Assembly (NCBI GenBank): GCA_001570385.1
Contig: BBYL01000014.1
Coordinates: 186,001-250,000 of the forward strand
Direction: 5' to 3'
Source: Microtetraspora glauca
GTDB taxonomy: Bacteria > Actinomycetota > Actinomycetes > Streptosporangiales > Streptosporangiaceae
DNA: 64,000 nucleotides
The position numbers were made by a program, and so were the translations under genes. The notes beneath the pieces were generated by a model. The model ran no database searches and had not been told where the DNA came from. It saw only the letters and a list, made by a program, of their open reading frames with translations. Numbering within the stretch: position 1 is the stretch's first letter; every line of letters starts with the position of its first letter. Shown piece by piece: positions 33,139 to 41,731 of the stretch.

Positions 33139-33786
33139 GTGAATCTCCGACAGCGGCTGGCCGGCGCCCGGCTGTACCTGTGCACCGACGGCCGGCGGGC
33201 CCGTGGCGACCTGCCCGAGTTCCTCGACACCGTGCTGGCCGCCGGTGTGGACATCGTCCAGCTCCGCGAGAAGGGGCTGGAGGCGCGCGAGGAGCTCGCG
33301 CTGCTCGAGGTGTTCCGTGACGCGTGCGACCGGCACGGCGCCCTGCTCGCCGTGAACGACCGCGCCGACGTCGCCTTCGCCGCGCGCCCCGACATCCTGC
33401 ATCTCGGCCAGGACGACCTGCCGGTTCCCGTCGCCCGGGAGATCCTCGGGCCCGACGTGCTGATCGGCAGGTCGACCCACTCCGCGGCCGAGGCGACGGC
33501 CGCGGCGTCCGAGCAGGGAGTCGACTATTTCTGCTGCGGGCCGATCTGGCCCACGCCGACCAAGCCGGGCCGTCCCGCGCCCGGTGTCGCGTTGCTTGAG
33601 CACGCCGCCGGCCTGGGTGCGGCCCGGCCCTGGTTCGGCATCGGTGGCATCGACCTCGGAAACCTGGACGAGGTCGTGTCCCACGGCGTGCGCCGGGTCG
33701 TGGTGGTGCGGGCGATCACGGATGCCGAGGACCCGGCGGCGGCGACGGCCGCGCTGCGGGCCCGCCTCGACGCCGTGTCTCTCTGA
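33139..33786 (+). CDS. thiE: Thiamine phosphate synthase
   Basis: 215-residue TIM-barrel enzyme that joins HMP-PP and thiazole phosphate. Motifs are RLYLCTD-like at the N-terminus, GVDIVQLREKGLEARE, LLAVNDRADVAFA, DILHLGQDDLP, IGRSTHSAAEA, VDYFCCGPIWPTPTKPGRP and PWFGIGGIDLGN. GTG start 31 bases after the Rv2175c homologue, so possibly co-transcribed with it. It is separate from thiOSG, and no TPP element precedes it. Confidence 0.95.
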   Translation: MNLRQRLAGARLYLCTDGRRARGDLPEFLDTVLAAGVDIVQLREKGLEAREELALLEVFRDACDRHGALLAVNDRADVAFAARPDILHLGQDDLPVPVAREILGPDVLIGRSTHSAAEATAAASEQGVDYFCCGPIWPTPTKPGRPAPGVALLEHAAGLGAARPWFGIGGIDLGNLDEVVSHGVRRVVVVRAITDAEDPAAATAALRARLDAVSL

Positions 33787-33820
33787 TCGCCGCTGCCACC
33801 CACGTTTCCCGGCGGGTGGC

Positions 33821-34186
33821 TCAGCGGGTGGGGGAGACGAACTCGGGCTGGTCGAGCAGGCGTAGCCAGCTCCCGTCCGGCTGGCGCCGGACGACCTGCG
33901 CGCGGGCGCCGGCCCCGTCCTTCGGCGGGGTGGAGGTGAGCGCGATGTCGCCGCTGACCAGGGTCGGCAGCGGCTGTTCCGGCTCGAAGCGGGGACGGTT
34001 GGCCAGCACCTTCTCCCACAGGGCGCGAATCGCCTCGCGGCCCACCGTCCGGCCGCCGGGCGGATAGGCCATCACCGCGTTCTCTTCGTACAGCGCGGCG
34101 ACTCCGGCCGCGTCACCGGCGTTGGATCGTTCGACGAACAGGCGGGTGATGTCCTCGGGTCGCATGGCCTTCTCGTACTCCGGCAT
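33821..34186 (-). CDS. SnoaL/NTF2-like protein (DUF4440 type)
   Basis: 121-residue NTF2-fold protein. MRPEDITRLFVERSNAGDAAGVAALYEENAVMAYPPGG, TVGREAIRALWEKVLA and the C-terminal RRQPDGSWLRLLDQPEF (each family-typical) mark the SnoaL-like/YybH group. Such proteins bind small hydrophobic ligands or act as isomerases; no substrate is evident. The ATG at 34186 has AGGAGGA upstream and is preferred to an earlier in-frame ATG. It is divergent from a LysR regulator that may control it. Confidence 0.85.
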   Translation of the reverse strand: MPEYEKAMRPEDITRLFVERSNAGDAAGVAALYEENAVMAYPPGGRTVGREAIRALWEKVLANRPRFEPEQPLPTLVSGDIALTSTPPKDGAGARAQVVRRQPDGSWLRLLDQPEFVSPTR

Positions 34187-34285
34187 GGATTCCTCCTGAT
34201 GGGGGCGCTTCGACGCTTCCCACCCTGGCTCGTCCGCCAATAGAAGTCCAACAGATAGAACTGATGGAAACTAGAATCCACAGTC
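34187..34285. promoter_or_regulatory. Divergent promoter region of SnoaL-like and lysR genes
   Basis: The 99-base gap is AT-richer at 34230-34285 and carries the related hexamers ATAGAA (34240s), ATAGAA (34255s) and CTAGAA (34270s) spaced about 15 bases apart. This is suitable for LysR-type binding, although no perfect T-N11-A dyad stands out. Confidence 0.4.
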
Positions 34286-35176
34286 ATGGAGCTGAGGCAG
34301 CTGGAATACTTCGTCGCGGTCGCCGAGGAGCGGAACTTCACCCGGGCGGCCGAGCGCGTCCACATCAGCCAGTCCGGCGTCAGTGCCCAGATCCGCCAGT
34401 TGGAACGTGAACTCGGTGCCGAGCTCTTCGACCGCTCGGCGCGCACCGCCACCCTCACCGTGGCGGGAAAGGCCGCGCTCGAACACGCCCGCGCCGCGCT
34501 CGCCGCCGCTTCGGCGGTCGGCCAGGCGGTGGGTGAGGTGACCGACCTGATCCGGGGGCGCCTCACGGTCGGGATGGTCATCGGCTGCACCGTCACGCCG
34601 CTGTTCGACGCCCTCGCCGCGTTTCACCGGGCGCATCCCGGCGTGGAGATCTCGCTCCTGGAGGACAACTCCGACCGGCTCGTCGAGGGGGTGCGCGCCG
34701 GCACCCTCGACCTGGCTCTGGTCGGGATCGCGACCGCCGCCCCCGAGGGGCTGGACGCGCTGACGATCATCAGCGAGCGGCTCGTCGTGGCGGTCCCGGA
34801 CGGCCACCCCTTGGCGGAGCGGCGCAGGGTCGTCCTGCGTGACGTGTGCGCCCACCCGATCGTGTGCATGCCGCCCGGCACCGGTCTGCGTACGGTGTTC
34901 GACCAGGCGTGCGCGGCGCGGAACCTCCAGCCGATGATCGCGCTGCAGGCCAGCGCCGCGGACGCCGTCGCCGACCTCGCCGCGCGTGGGCTCGCCGTCG
35001 GCGTGCTCAGCCGTTCGATGGCCGAGCACTACCGCGACCGGCTCACCGCACTCACGATCGACGATCTCGAAACGCCCGCCCTGCTCGCCCTGGTGTGGAG
35101 GAGCACGCACAGCCCGGCGCTGCGTGAACTGCTCGTGCACAGCAGGCGAGCGTTCAGCACGCCCGGCGCTGACTAG
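34286..35176 (+). CDS. LysR-family transcriptional regulator
   Basis: 296-residue LTTR. The N-terminal helix-turn-helix is MELRQLEYFVAVAEERNFTRAAERVHISQSGVSAQIRQLE (two overlapping family blocks), followed by the periplasmic-binding-like effector domain with GRLTVGMVIGCTVTPLFDAL and LDLALVGIA. Length is standard. It is divergent from the SnoaL-like gene and most likely regulates it and itself; the effector cannot be told. Confidence 0.92.
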   Translation: MELRQLEYFVAVAEERNFTRAAERVHISQSGVSAQIRQLERELGAELFDRSARTATLTVAGKAALEHARAALAAASAVGQAVGEVTDLIRGRLTVGMVIGCTVTPLFDALAAFHRAHPGVEISLLEDNSDRLVEGVRAGTLDLALVGIATAAPEGLDALTIISERLVVAVPDGHPLAERRRVVLRDVCAHPIVCMPPGTGLRTVFDQACAARNLQPMIALQASAADAVADLAARGLAVGVLSRSMAEHYRDRLTALTIDDLETPALLALVWRSTHSPALRELLVHSRRAFSTPGAD

Positions 35177-35298
35177 CGGGAACGTCTTTCAGGATCGACC
35201 CATCATGGGTTCCGGAGGTGTCCGGGCCTTGCCGGTACCCGCTCTCTCCCGCTGGGCGGTCCCCCTCCTGCGGCGGCCTCCGCCGTAGTCCAGCCGTC

Positions 35299-35327
35299 GT
35301 CCGGCCGCCGCTCGGCTGCGGCCGGAC
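35299..35327. terminator. Hairpin between convergent lysR and polyprenyl synthase
   Basis: GTCCGGCCGC (35299-35308) and GCGGCCGGAC (35318-35327) form a perfect 10-base-pair stem in the 220-base gap between convergent genes. The rest of the gap shows nothing else. Confidence 0.55.
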
Positions 35328-35396
35328 AGGCGGAAATGGACGGGCGGAAAGGCACAGCGGGGAGGGACGGGCAGATACCGGAGGGGTCCGGACGGG

Positions 35397-36464
35397 TCAG
35401 GTGCGCCGCGTGGTGGCGGCGACGGCCAGGGCTCCGAGCGCGTCACGCGCCTCGGACTCGATGGGCGCGCGATCGAGGGAGCGGAGCGCGTCGTCGAGAT
35501 AGCGCTTGATCATCTCCTCGCACTGGAGCAGCGCCCCGGTCTCCTCGATGACCATGCGGAGCCGCTCGACGCCCTCCTCGTCCAGCTTCGGATCGCCGAG
35601 GAGGGTCCGTACGACCTCGGCCTGGGCGTCGGAGGCGCCCGCGAGGGTTCGCGCGATCAGCATGGTGCGCTTGCCCTCGCGCAGGTCGTCGCCCGCCGGC
35701 TTGCCGGTCTCGGCCGGATCGCCGAAGACCCCGAGCACGTCGTCGCGTAGCTGGAAGGCGATGCCCACCTTCTGTCCGTACTCGACGCAGAGCTGGTCGA
35801 TCCACGGCGTCACGCCACGGGCCGCCAGGACGAGGCCGAGCCGCAACGGTTGCTCGACCGAGTACTTGCCGCTCTTGTACAGCGCGACCCGCAGGGCGCT
35901 CTCGAAGGTGCTCTCACCCTTGGCCTGCTCCAGCAGGTCGAGGTACTGCCCGAACATCAGCTCGGTGCGCATGTGGTCGTAGACCGGCTGCGCGGCGGCG
36001 AGGGCGTCGTCGGGCACGCCGCTGGTCCGCCACATCTGCCCCGCCCAGATGAGGAGCAGGTTGCCGAGCAGGACCGCCGCCCCCTCACCGAACTGCTCCG
36101 CCGAGCCGTGCCAGCCGGATTCGGCGTGCAGGCGCTCGAACCGGCGGTGCGCGGCGGGCATGCCGCGCCGCAGGTCGCTGGCGTCCATCACGTCGTCATG
36201 GATGAGTGCGCTGGCCTGGAGCAGTTCGAGCGAGGCCGCGGCGCTGTAGAGGGCTGGATCATCGGCACCGCCCGCCGCACGCCATCCCCAGTGGCAGAAG
36301 GCTGGGCGCAGCCTCTTGCCTCCGGCGATGAAGTCGTCCACGGCGGTCAGCAGAACGGCGAACTGGGGGTCGTCGAAGAACGGTCGCTGGTCGTCGAGGA
36401 ACCTTCGGAGAGAACGATCCACTTCGAAACGTACGAGGTCGAGCGGGGCGGCGGAAGTGGTCAT
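35397..36464 (-). CDS. Polyprenyl (geranylgeranyl-type) diphosphate synthase
   Basis: 355-residue trans-isoprenyl diphosphate synthase. The first Asp-rich motif is LIHDDVMDASDLRRG and the second is FQLRDDVLGVFGD. GGKRLRPAFCHWG, LMFGQYLDLLEQA and KYSVEQPLRLG (in place of KT.) are family blocks. Chain length (C15, C20 or longer) cannot be set from sequence alone. ATG at 36464 is the likely start. Divergent from metF, as in the mycobacterial region that also carries an Rv2175c gene. Confidence 0.9.
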   Translation of the reverse strand: MTTSAAPLDLVRFEVDRSLRRFLDDQRPFFDDPQFAVLLTAVDDFIAGGKRLRPAFCHWGWRAAGGADDPALYSAAASLELLQASALIHDDVMDASDLRRGMPAAHRRFERLHAESGWHGSAEQFGEGAAVLLGNLLLIWAGQMWRTSGVPDDALAAAQPVYDHMRTELMFGQYLDLLEQAKGESTFESALRVALYKSGKYSVEQPLRLGLVLAARGVTPWIDQLCVEYGQKVGIAFQLRDDVLGVFGDPAETGKPAGDDLREGKRTMLIARTLAGASDAQAEVVRTLLGDPKLDEEGVERLRMVIEETGALLQCEEMIKRYLDDALRSLDRAPIESEARDALGALAVAATTRRT

Positions 36465-36605
36465 GCCTCTGAGCGTAACCGGCATAGATCGAACAGTGGA
36501 GACCTGGGGAGACATATGTGGCAGGTGGTAGTAAAGCGACCATGATTCGTCCGCATGGCGAGAAGGGAGGCGACCGGTAGGGAGAGGAGCGGTAGCCTTG
36601 TCACC

Positions 36606-37535
36606 ATGGCTTTGGGTCTCCCGTCACGACTTCCCGACCGCGTTCCCACGGTCCGCGAGATGCTCGCCGCGGGGGAGTGGTCATTCTCGTTCGAGTTCTT
36701 CCCGCCGAAGACCGACGAGGGGGAGCGGCAACTCTGGCGGGCGATCCGCGAGCTGGAGGCGCTGCGACCGACCTTCGTCTCCGTGACCTACGGCGCCGGC
36801 GGCAGCACGCGTGACCGCACGGTGGACATCGTGGAGCGCCTCGCCCACGAGACGACGCTCACACCGGTCGCGCACTTCACCGCCGTCGACCACTCCATCA
36901 AGGAGCTGCGTCACCTGATCGGCAGGTTCGCCGACGCGGGCGTGCGCAACATCCTGGCCGTACGAGGCGACCCGCGCGGCGGCGACCCCCTCGACGAGTG
37001 GATCAAGCACCCCGAGGGCGTGCAGTACGCCGAGGACCTCGTGCGGTTGATCCGCCAGTCCGGCGACTTCTGTGTGGGCGTGGCCGCCTTCCCGTACAAG
37101 CACCCGCGGTCCGCCACGATCGAGTCGGACACCGAATACTTCGTGCGCAAGTGCCAGGCCGGGGCCGACTACGCGATCACGCAGATGTTCTTCCGCGCGG
37201 AGGACTACCTCCGCCTGCGTGACCGGGTGGCCGCGATGGGCTGCGACACGCCGATCATCCCGGGCGTCATGCCGGTGACCCAGATGAGCACGATCGCCCG
37301 TTCCGAGCAGCTGTCGGGCGCGCCGTTCCCGCCCGAGGTGGCGGCCCGCTTCGCGGAAGTCGCCGACGACCCCGCCGCGGTGCGCCGCCTGGGCATCGAG
37401 CACGCGGCCGAGATGTGTCAGACGCTGCTCGACGAGGGTGCGCCGGGGATCCACTTCATCACCTTCAACAGGTCGAGCGCCACCCGCGAGGTGTTCCAGG
37501 CGCTGGACCAGAGCCCGGCCGCGCTGTCCGCCTGA
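36606..37535 (+). CDS. metF: 5,10-methylenetetrahydrofolate reductase
   Basis: 309-residue MTHFR that makes 5-methyl-THF for methionine synthesis. Motifs are FSFEFFPPKTDEGE, FVSVTYGAGGSTRDRT, AHFTAVDHS, NILAVRGDPRGG, AGADYAITQMFFRAEDYLR, PIIPGVMPV and GIHFITFNRS. The ATG at 36606 follows TAGCCT by seven bases, suggesting a short or absent 5' leader. The stop is only six bases from the convergent acetyltransferase stop. Confidence 0.94.
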   Translation: MALGLPSRLPDRVPTVREMLAAGEWSFSFEFFPPKTDEGERQLWRAIRELEALRPTFVSVTYGAGGSTRDRTVDIVERLAHETTLTPVAHFTAVDHSIKELRHLIGRFADAGVRNILAVRGDPRGGDPLDEWIKHPEGVQYAEDLVRLIRQSGDFCVGVAAFPYKHPRSATIESDTEYFVRKCQAGADYAITQMFFRAEDYLRLRDRVAAMGCDTPIIPGVMPVTQMSTIARSEQLSGAPFPPEVAARFAEVADDPAAVRRLGIEHAAEMCQTLLDEGAPGIHFITFNRSSATREVFQALDQSPAALSA

Positions 37536-37541
37536 GCCCGC

Positions 37542-38117
37542 TCAGCTTCCCGGGGCCAGGGGGAGCTTCGTCCCGGCGATCGCGTAGCTCTCGCGGCCGC
37601 CGGGAAAGGCGAAGCCCGTCATGAGATCGGTGAAGCCGATGCTGCGGTAGAGCCGCCTGGCCACGGTCGGGGCGTCGTGCGTGGAGAGCACGGCGGTGCG
37701 CTCGGGCCGCCCGTCGCAGATCGTGTGGATCAGGCGGCGGCCGATGCCCTTGCACTGATGGCCGGGAAGGACGTGGATCTCGGCGATCTCCAGCGCGTCG
37801 CCGAACCACTCGTCGGCGGCGAGAGGGCCGGACTGGTCCGTCAGCGATCTGGCGACGATGTCGTGCCACCACTGGCCCGGCATCCCGTGGAAGCCGTACG
37901 CGAAGCCGATGATCTCGGGGTCTTCGGCGAGGACGCAGACGAAGTCCGGATAGGTGGCGTGGTTGCGCATGATGCCGATGCGGCCGGAGAGCTGATCGGA
38001 GGGCGGACGCATGGCAGCCGTGTAGATGGCGAGCACCGTGTCGAGTGCCGCGATGAACTCGTCGGGTCCGACGCGTCGCAATTCGATCACTTTCCGCACA
38101 CTAGCAAAGTCGTCCAT
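37542..38117 (-). CDS. GNAT-family N-acetyltransferase
   Basis: 191-residue acetyltransferase. The acetyl-CoA-binding segment is IAEIHVLPGHQCKGIGRRLIHTICDG, followed by AVLSTHDAPTVARRLYRSIGFTDL. The substrate is unknown. The start is uncertain: ATG 38117 is used here, but a GTG at 38090 lies seven bases after TAGTGT and would give a leaderless protein beginning VIELRRVGPDEF, the point where family similarity begins. Confidence 0.82.
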   Translation of the reverse strand: MDDFASVRKVIELRRVGPDEFIAALDTVLAIYTAAMRPPSDQLSGRIGIMRNHATYPDFVCVLAEDPEIIGFAYGFHGMPGQWWHDIVARSLTDQSGPLAADEWFGDALEIAEIHVLPGHQCKGIGRRLIHTICDGRPERTAVLSTHDAPTVARRLYRSIGFTDLMTGFAFPGGRESYAIAGTKLPLAPGS

Positions 38118-38347
38118 CTCGGGGCACCGGCCGTGCCACACGCGCGAACCACGATCACCGACCCGGGGAGCTACCAGGACCTACGGGAAGCCATCGGGAC
38201 ATACGGGCCTCTACGCGGAGATCTGCGAGGGCCTGCGGGGATCTACGGGTATCTCGGAGGGGAGATCTGTGGGGATTCGTGGGGATTCGTGGATCCCGGC
38301 CCTCGCGCGACCCTCGACGGGCGGTCCGTGGCCGGGATCGCGATGGG
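38118..38347. other. Spacer with short G-rich repeats
   Basis: Non-coding gap of about 230 bases between two leftward genes. It holds a tandem GGGGATTCGT doublet near 38272-38291 and several loose CTACGGG/ATCTACGGG repeats before it. No gene or terminator is clear. Confidence 0.4.
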
Positions 38348-38824
38348 TCATTCCACTTCTGCGGGGGTGCCGCCGGTCATCTTGATCAGCTCGTCGAACG
38401 ATGTGGGGAAGACCGCGTGCGGGTGCCCGGCCGCCGCCCAGACGACGCTGTGCTTGCCCAGCCACGTGTCCACCAGCGTGCGCACCGGCGCGGGGTGACC
38501 CACGGGCGCGACGCCTCCGATCGCCTGCCCGGTGTGCTCGCGTACGAACTCCGGCGTGGCCCGCCGCACCTTCGCCGCGCCGACAAGCCCGGCGATCAGG
38601 TCGGTGTTCACGCGGTGGGCGCCGCTGGTGAGCACGAGGAGAGGTGCGCCGTCCGCGTCGAAGATCAGGCTGTTGGCGATCGCGCCGACCTCACAGCCGA
38701 GTTGGGCCGCCGCCGCGGCGGCCGTCGGCACGGATTCGGGAAAAACCACGACATCACCCTCGACGTCATGGGAGCGCAGGACCTCTGTCACACGGACCAC
38801 GCTCGGATGCAACTTTTCTGGCAT
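38348..38824 (-). CDS. YbaK/EbsC-type aminoacyl-tRNA deacylase
   Basis: 158-residue YbaK/ProX-fold protein that hydrolyses misacylated tRNAs (Cys- or Ala-tRNAPro). The catalytic Lys-equivalent region is AIANSLIFDADGAPLLVLTSGAHRVN, followed by AKVRRATPEFVREHTGQAIGGVAPVGH and a C-terminal VWAAAGHPHAVFPTSFDELIKMTGG (each block family-typical). It is a stand-alone domain, not fused to ProRS. Divergent from the transpeptidase gene. Confidence 0.9.
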   Translation of the reverse strand: MPEKLHPSVVRVTEVLRSHDVEGDVVVFPESVPTAAAAAAQLGCEVGAIANSLIFDADGAPLLVLTSGAHRVNTDLIAGLVGAAKVRRATPEFVREHTGQAIGGVAPVGHPAPVRTLVDTWLGKHSVVWAAAGHPHAVFPTSFDELIKMTGGTPAEVE

Positions 38825-38963
38825 CCGGCAACTCTAATCAGGTGGACAGGCCGTGGGCCATGCATTACGGCCCCAAGGCAAGTACCCCGGACGCTTGATC
38901 CGTGGGTTAATGTCCTTTGATCCAAAACTGAGAGAAGTGCGAGAACTGAAAGGGTTGATCCCA

Positions 38964-39842
38964 ATGGGGGCACGACGGTGGCTGGCCGCCGCGACGCTGG
39001 TCACGGTGGGGGCCGTGACGCTCGCGGGCTGCGGCACGGCGGGGGCCGAGCAGGTGCGGCCGGGCGACACCGCGCGGGTGCGGCCGGTGGCCGCCGCCGC
39101 GCCGGTGAGGGTCACGGCGCCCGTGAGGGTGACGCAGGCGAGTGCGGCCACGGCCGGCTCGGGGATCCGCGCCGCTTCCGCCGCGTTCTCGTCGTTCGCC
39201 GCGCCGGGCCGTACGCTCAAGCCCGGATCCAAGGGGGCCGAGGTCAAGGCGCTACAGGTCCGGCTGAAGGAGCTCGGCTACGTGCCCGGCGCACTCGACG
39301 GCAAGTACGGCGGGACCACCCAGGCCGCGGTCTGGGCCTTCCAGAAGGTCCAGGGCATCAAGCCGACGAGCACGGTGGCGAGCCGCACCTGGCGGGCACT
39401 GGAGAACCCGAAGGCGCCCAAGGTCCTGGTGCCGGGTGGTAAGCCGGACCGGGCCGAGGTCAACCTGACCCAGCAGATCATGGTGCTGTACTCCGGGGGC
39501 GAGGTGAAGCTCATCTCGCACATCTCATCCGGAAGCGGGATCCCCTACACCGAGTACGCCATGTGGAACGGCAAGCGGACGAAGTTCACCGGCAGTGCCA
39601 GGACGCCGACGGGAGACTACAAGACGACCTGGCGCCGGAGCGGCTGGCACCGGTCCTACCTGGGGCAGCTGTACAACCCGATCTTCTTCAACGGCGGCAT
39701 CGCCTTCCATGGCGCGCTGTCCGTGCCGCTCTACCCGGCGTCCCACGGTTGCGTGCGGCTGCCGATGAACGTGGCGGAGATCCTGCCCGGCATGCTCGGC
39801 ACCGGCGTTCCCGTGCACGTGCGCGGCAAGTTCGCGCGCTGA
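38964..39842 (+). CDS. Peptidoglycan-binding L,D-transpeptidase lipoprotein
   Basis: 292-residue secreted cell-wall enzyme. Residues 1-23 are a lipoprotein signal with lipobox LAGC (Cys23). A Val/Ala/Thr-rich linker leads to a PG_binding_1 domain (GSKGAEVKALQVRLKELGY, GTTQAAVWAFQKVQG) and a C-terminal YkuD domain with GGIAFHGALS and the catalytic SHGCVRLP. It makes 3-3 crosslinks or attaches groups to peptidoglycan outside the membrane. Two upstream in-frame ATGs exist (38853, 38910), but only the ATG at 38964 puts the signal peptide at the N-terminus; AAAGGG lies about ten bases upstream. Confidence 0.9.
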   Translation: MGARRWLAAATLVTVGAVTLAGCGTAGAEQVRPGDTARVRPVAAAAPVRVTAPVRVTQASAATAGSGIRAASAAFSSFAAPGRTLKPGSKGAEVKALQVRLKELGYVPGALDGKYGGTTQAAVWAFQKVQGIKPTSTVASRTWRALENPKAPKVLVPGGKPDRAEVNLTQQIMVLYSGGEVKLISHISSGSGIPYTEYAMWNGKRTKFTGSARTPTGDYKTTWRRSGWHRSYLGQLYNPIFFNGGIAFHGALSVPLYPASHGCVRLPMNVAEILPGMLGTGVPVHVRGKFAR

Positions 39843-40350
39843 GTGCACAGCGAGCCCACACCGAGTTCACACCTTCACACCGCGTCCACCCGCGCCGATC
39901 GCGCACCGATCCACGCCGGTTCGGCCTGATCCGGGCTGAACCAGGCTGATCTGGGATGGTCTGGCTGATCGCGCACCGATCGCGGACCGATTCACGCCGA
40001 TCGCGCACCGATTCACGCCGATCGTGCAGCGATCCGGACTGATCGCTGACGGGCCCGGGGCGACATGCTCCGGGCCCGTGCCATGCCCGGGGCGACATGC
40101 CCGCCCGGGCCTGCATGCCCGGGACGGCGCGGCCGCCGCGGAACGGTGCCAGGCCCGGATGCCCCGCAGCGCACGACCGGCGGACGTTCCGTACGTCGGC
40201 GTGGACCGTTCCGGGAACGGCCACGGATCGCGGCGCGCCGGCGGAACAGGCGATCACCGTCGGGGTCGGCCGGGGACGGCGATCCCCTTCCCCGCAGGGC
40301 TTCCGGCGCTCCCGGAGGTCGTTGACCAGGGCGGTCGTCACATGATCAAT
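39843..40350. other. Long non-coding region with GATCG-rich repeats
   Basis: About 500 bases with no supported gene. At 39890-40040 the words GATCGCGCACCGAT and GATTCACGCC recur three to four times in degenerate form. At 40045-40130 GGGGCGACATGC and CATGCCCGGG recur and can form nested GC hairpins, which may terminate the transpeptidase transcript. Confidence 0.5.
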
Positions 40351-40404
40351 CGAACCCTTGTTCGCTATGGTGCTTGACAGCGAACCTGGTCGAATTTATG
40401 TTCG
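40351..40404 (+). promoter_or_regulatory. SOS-type promoter with two LexA boxes
   Basis: CGAACCCTTGTTCG (40351-40364) matches the Gram-positive SOS box CGAAC-N4-GTTCG exactly. CGAATTTATGTTCG (40391-40404) matches at nine of ten positions. The second box covers the -10 of a near-consensus promoter: TTGACA (40374-40379), 17-base spacer, TATGTT (40397-40402). LexA binding would block this promoter directly. Confidence 0.85.
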
Positions 40405-40409
40405 ATGCA

Positions 40410-40571
40410 GTGAGTGTGAGACTCGCGGCTCGCATTCATCCCGTTGGATGCCGTGCCTTCGTCGTCGGCGGAGACGAGCGCGGTGCGGTCCACGGCGTGG
40501 GCCGGACGGGGAGAGGGGAAGCTCCTCGTCCGGCCGCCGTGACAAATTGTCGGTGCGGTTTGCAAGGGTGA
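40410..40571 (+). CDS. Possible leaderless small SOS-controlled ORF
   Basis: A 53-codon ORF that begins at a GTG eight bases after the -10 box of the SOS promoter, where transcription should start, so it would be translated from a leaderless mRNA. The product starts VSVRLAARIHPVGCRAFVV, has three further Cys near its end (TNCRCGLQG) and matches nothing I know. Coding evidence is only the position and the open frame. It may instead be 5' untranslated sequence of the HEPN gene 47 bases downstream. Confidence 0.35.
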   Translation: MSVRLAARIHPVGCRAFVVGGDERGAVHGVGRTGRGEAPRPAAVTNCRCGLQG

Positions 40572-40617
40572 TCTCACCGGCGAGCAACGCCGGAGGCCAC
40601 GACTCGAGGAGGCGGGC

Positions 40618-41055
40618 GTGACTGGACAGGTCGATGACCGCAGGAGCGGGCCCAAGGTCCCGCAGACCGCTCTGGCGCATCTCGCGGACGCCCGTTCCTG
40701 CCTGGCGGACGCCCTTGGCGGCCCCACCCCGGCGGACAGGTACGTGTCGGCTCATCTCGCGGCGCTCCGTGCGGCGGCGGCCGTGCTCGCCGCGCGCCCG
40801 AGGCCGATGGACGGGCGGCGCCGCCGACTGCGGAGCGCCTGGGAGTTGCTGCCCGAGGCCGAGCCCAAGCTGGCCGAGTGGGCCGCCTTCTTCGCGGTGA
40901 GCGCCACGAAACGCGCGGCGGCCGAGGCGGGGATGACCCGCGTGGTCAGTCAGCGAGACGCCGAGGAGCTCATCGCCGAGGCGGACAGGTTCGTCGGCGA
41001 GGTCGAGGCCATCCTCGGGGTGCCCGGCCAGTCGGCTCTTCCGATGGCGGGATAA
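40618..41055 (+). CDS. SAV_6107-family HEPN-domain protein
   Basis: 145-residue all-helical protein of the SAV_6107 HEPN family, common in actinobacteria. Typical blocks are ALAHLADARSCLADA, ADRYVSAHLAALRAAAAVLAAR and LRSAWELLPEAEPKLAEWAAFFAVSATKRAAAEAG. HEPN domains include RNases and RNA-binding proteins in toxin-antitoxin and stress systems; the canonical R-x4-6-H motif is not evident here. GTG start with GAGGAGG upstream. The SOS promoter 215 bases upstream suggests DNA-damage control. Confidence 0.85.
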   Translation: MTGQVDDRRSGPKVPQTALAHLADARSCLADALGGPTPADRYVSAHLAALRAAAAVLAARPRPMDGRRRRLRSAWELLPEAEPKLAEWAAFFAVSATKRAAAEAGMTRVVSQRDAEELIAEADRFVGEVEAILGVPGQSALPMAG

Positions 41056-41123
41056 GTTCGCACGCCCGACGGCGGGATAGGTTCGCACGGCGTGGCGCGG
41101 GGGTGCGTGGTGGGTGACGTGTG

Positions 41124-41173
41124 CGAATCGGGGCTGCGGGCGGCCGGGCCGGGCGGCTCGGAGCCCCGATTCG
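41124..41173. terminator. Hairpin between HEPN gene and bldD
   Basis: CGAATCGGGGCT (41124-41135) and AGCCCCGATTCG (41162-41173) pair perfectly over 12 bases, with a GC-rich loop that can pair further. It lies between convergent genes and can serve both. Confidence 0.7.
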
Positions 41174-41236
41174 GTCATGCGTGTTCAGTGCTTGACGAAG
41201 ACGTTCAATGGCGGCGCTCGATGAGGGCGCGCAGCG

Positions 41237-41731
41237 TCAGAAGGACTCCACGGCCCGGCGGGCCTCCGCGTCGAGAACGCCCCAGCTGATGAACTCCTCG
41301 GTCAACTCGACCGGCGACTTGTCATAGATGACCGCAAGCGAGCGCAGGTCCTCCTGGCGGATCGACAGCACCTTGCCGTTGTAGTCACCACGCTGGCTCT
41401 GGATGGTCGCGGCATACCTGGCGAGCGGGCCGGCCTTGTCCTTCGGGAGCTGCGAGAGCCGCTCCAGGTCGATGACAAGCTTCGGCGCGGGGGCCAGCGG
41501 GCTGGGAGCGGCCCCGCCGGGGAGCAGCTCCGACACCGGAACACCGTAGAATTCGGCAAGCTCGGCCAGCTTCTGCACGGTGACCGCGCGGTCGCCGCGC
41601 TCATAGGAGCCCACCACGACGGCCTTCCAGCGGCCACGGGACTTCTCTTCGACCCCGTGCAGGGACAGGCCCTGCTGGGTGCGGATCGCGCGCAGTCGCG
41701 CGCCGAGCGACTTGGCGTAGTCAGACGGCAT
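41237..41731 (-). CDS. bldD: Developmental master regulator BldD
   Basis: 164-residue BldD orthologue, the repressor that holds streptomycete-type development in vegetative growth. The N-terminal XRE-type HTH (LGARLRAIRTQQGLSLHGVEEKS, WKAVVVGSYERGDRAVTVQ) is nearly identical to S. coelicolor BldD. The C-terminal cyclic-di-GMP signature RGD (114-116), eight residues, RQED (125-128) is intact, with Glu in place of the usual Asp at 127. It is divergent from pyrR as in Streptomyces. Autoregulation is likely through sites at 41877-41908. Confidence 0.96.
   Translation of the reverse strand: MPSDYAKSLGARLRAIRTQQGLSLHGVEEKSRGRWKAVVVGSYERGDRAVTVQKLAELAEFYGVPVSELLPGGAAPSPLAPAPKLVIDLERLSQLPKDKAGPLARYAATIQSQRGDYNGKVLSIRQEDLRSLAVIYDKSPVELTEEFISWGVLDAEARRAVESF

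Noticed and set aside
39891..40040. Replication origin or iteron cluster at the GATCG-rich repeats
   Set aside because: Repeats are degenerate and irregular, no DnaA boxes or replication genes adjoin, and the setting is mid-chromosomal housekeeping.
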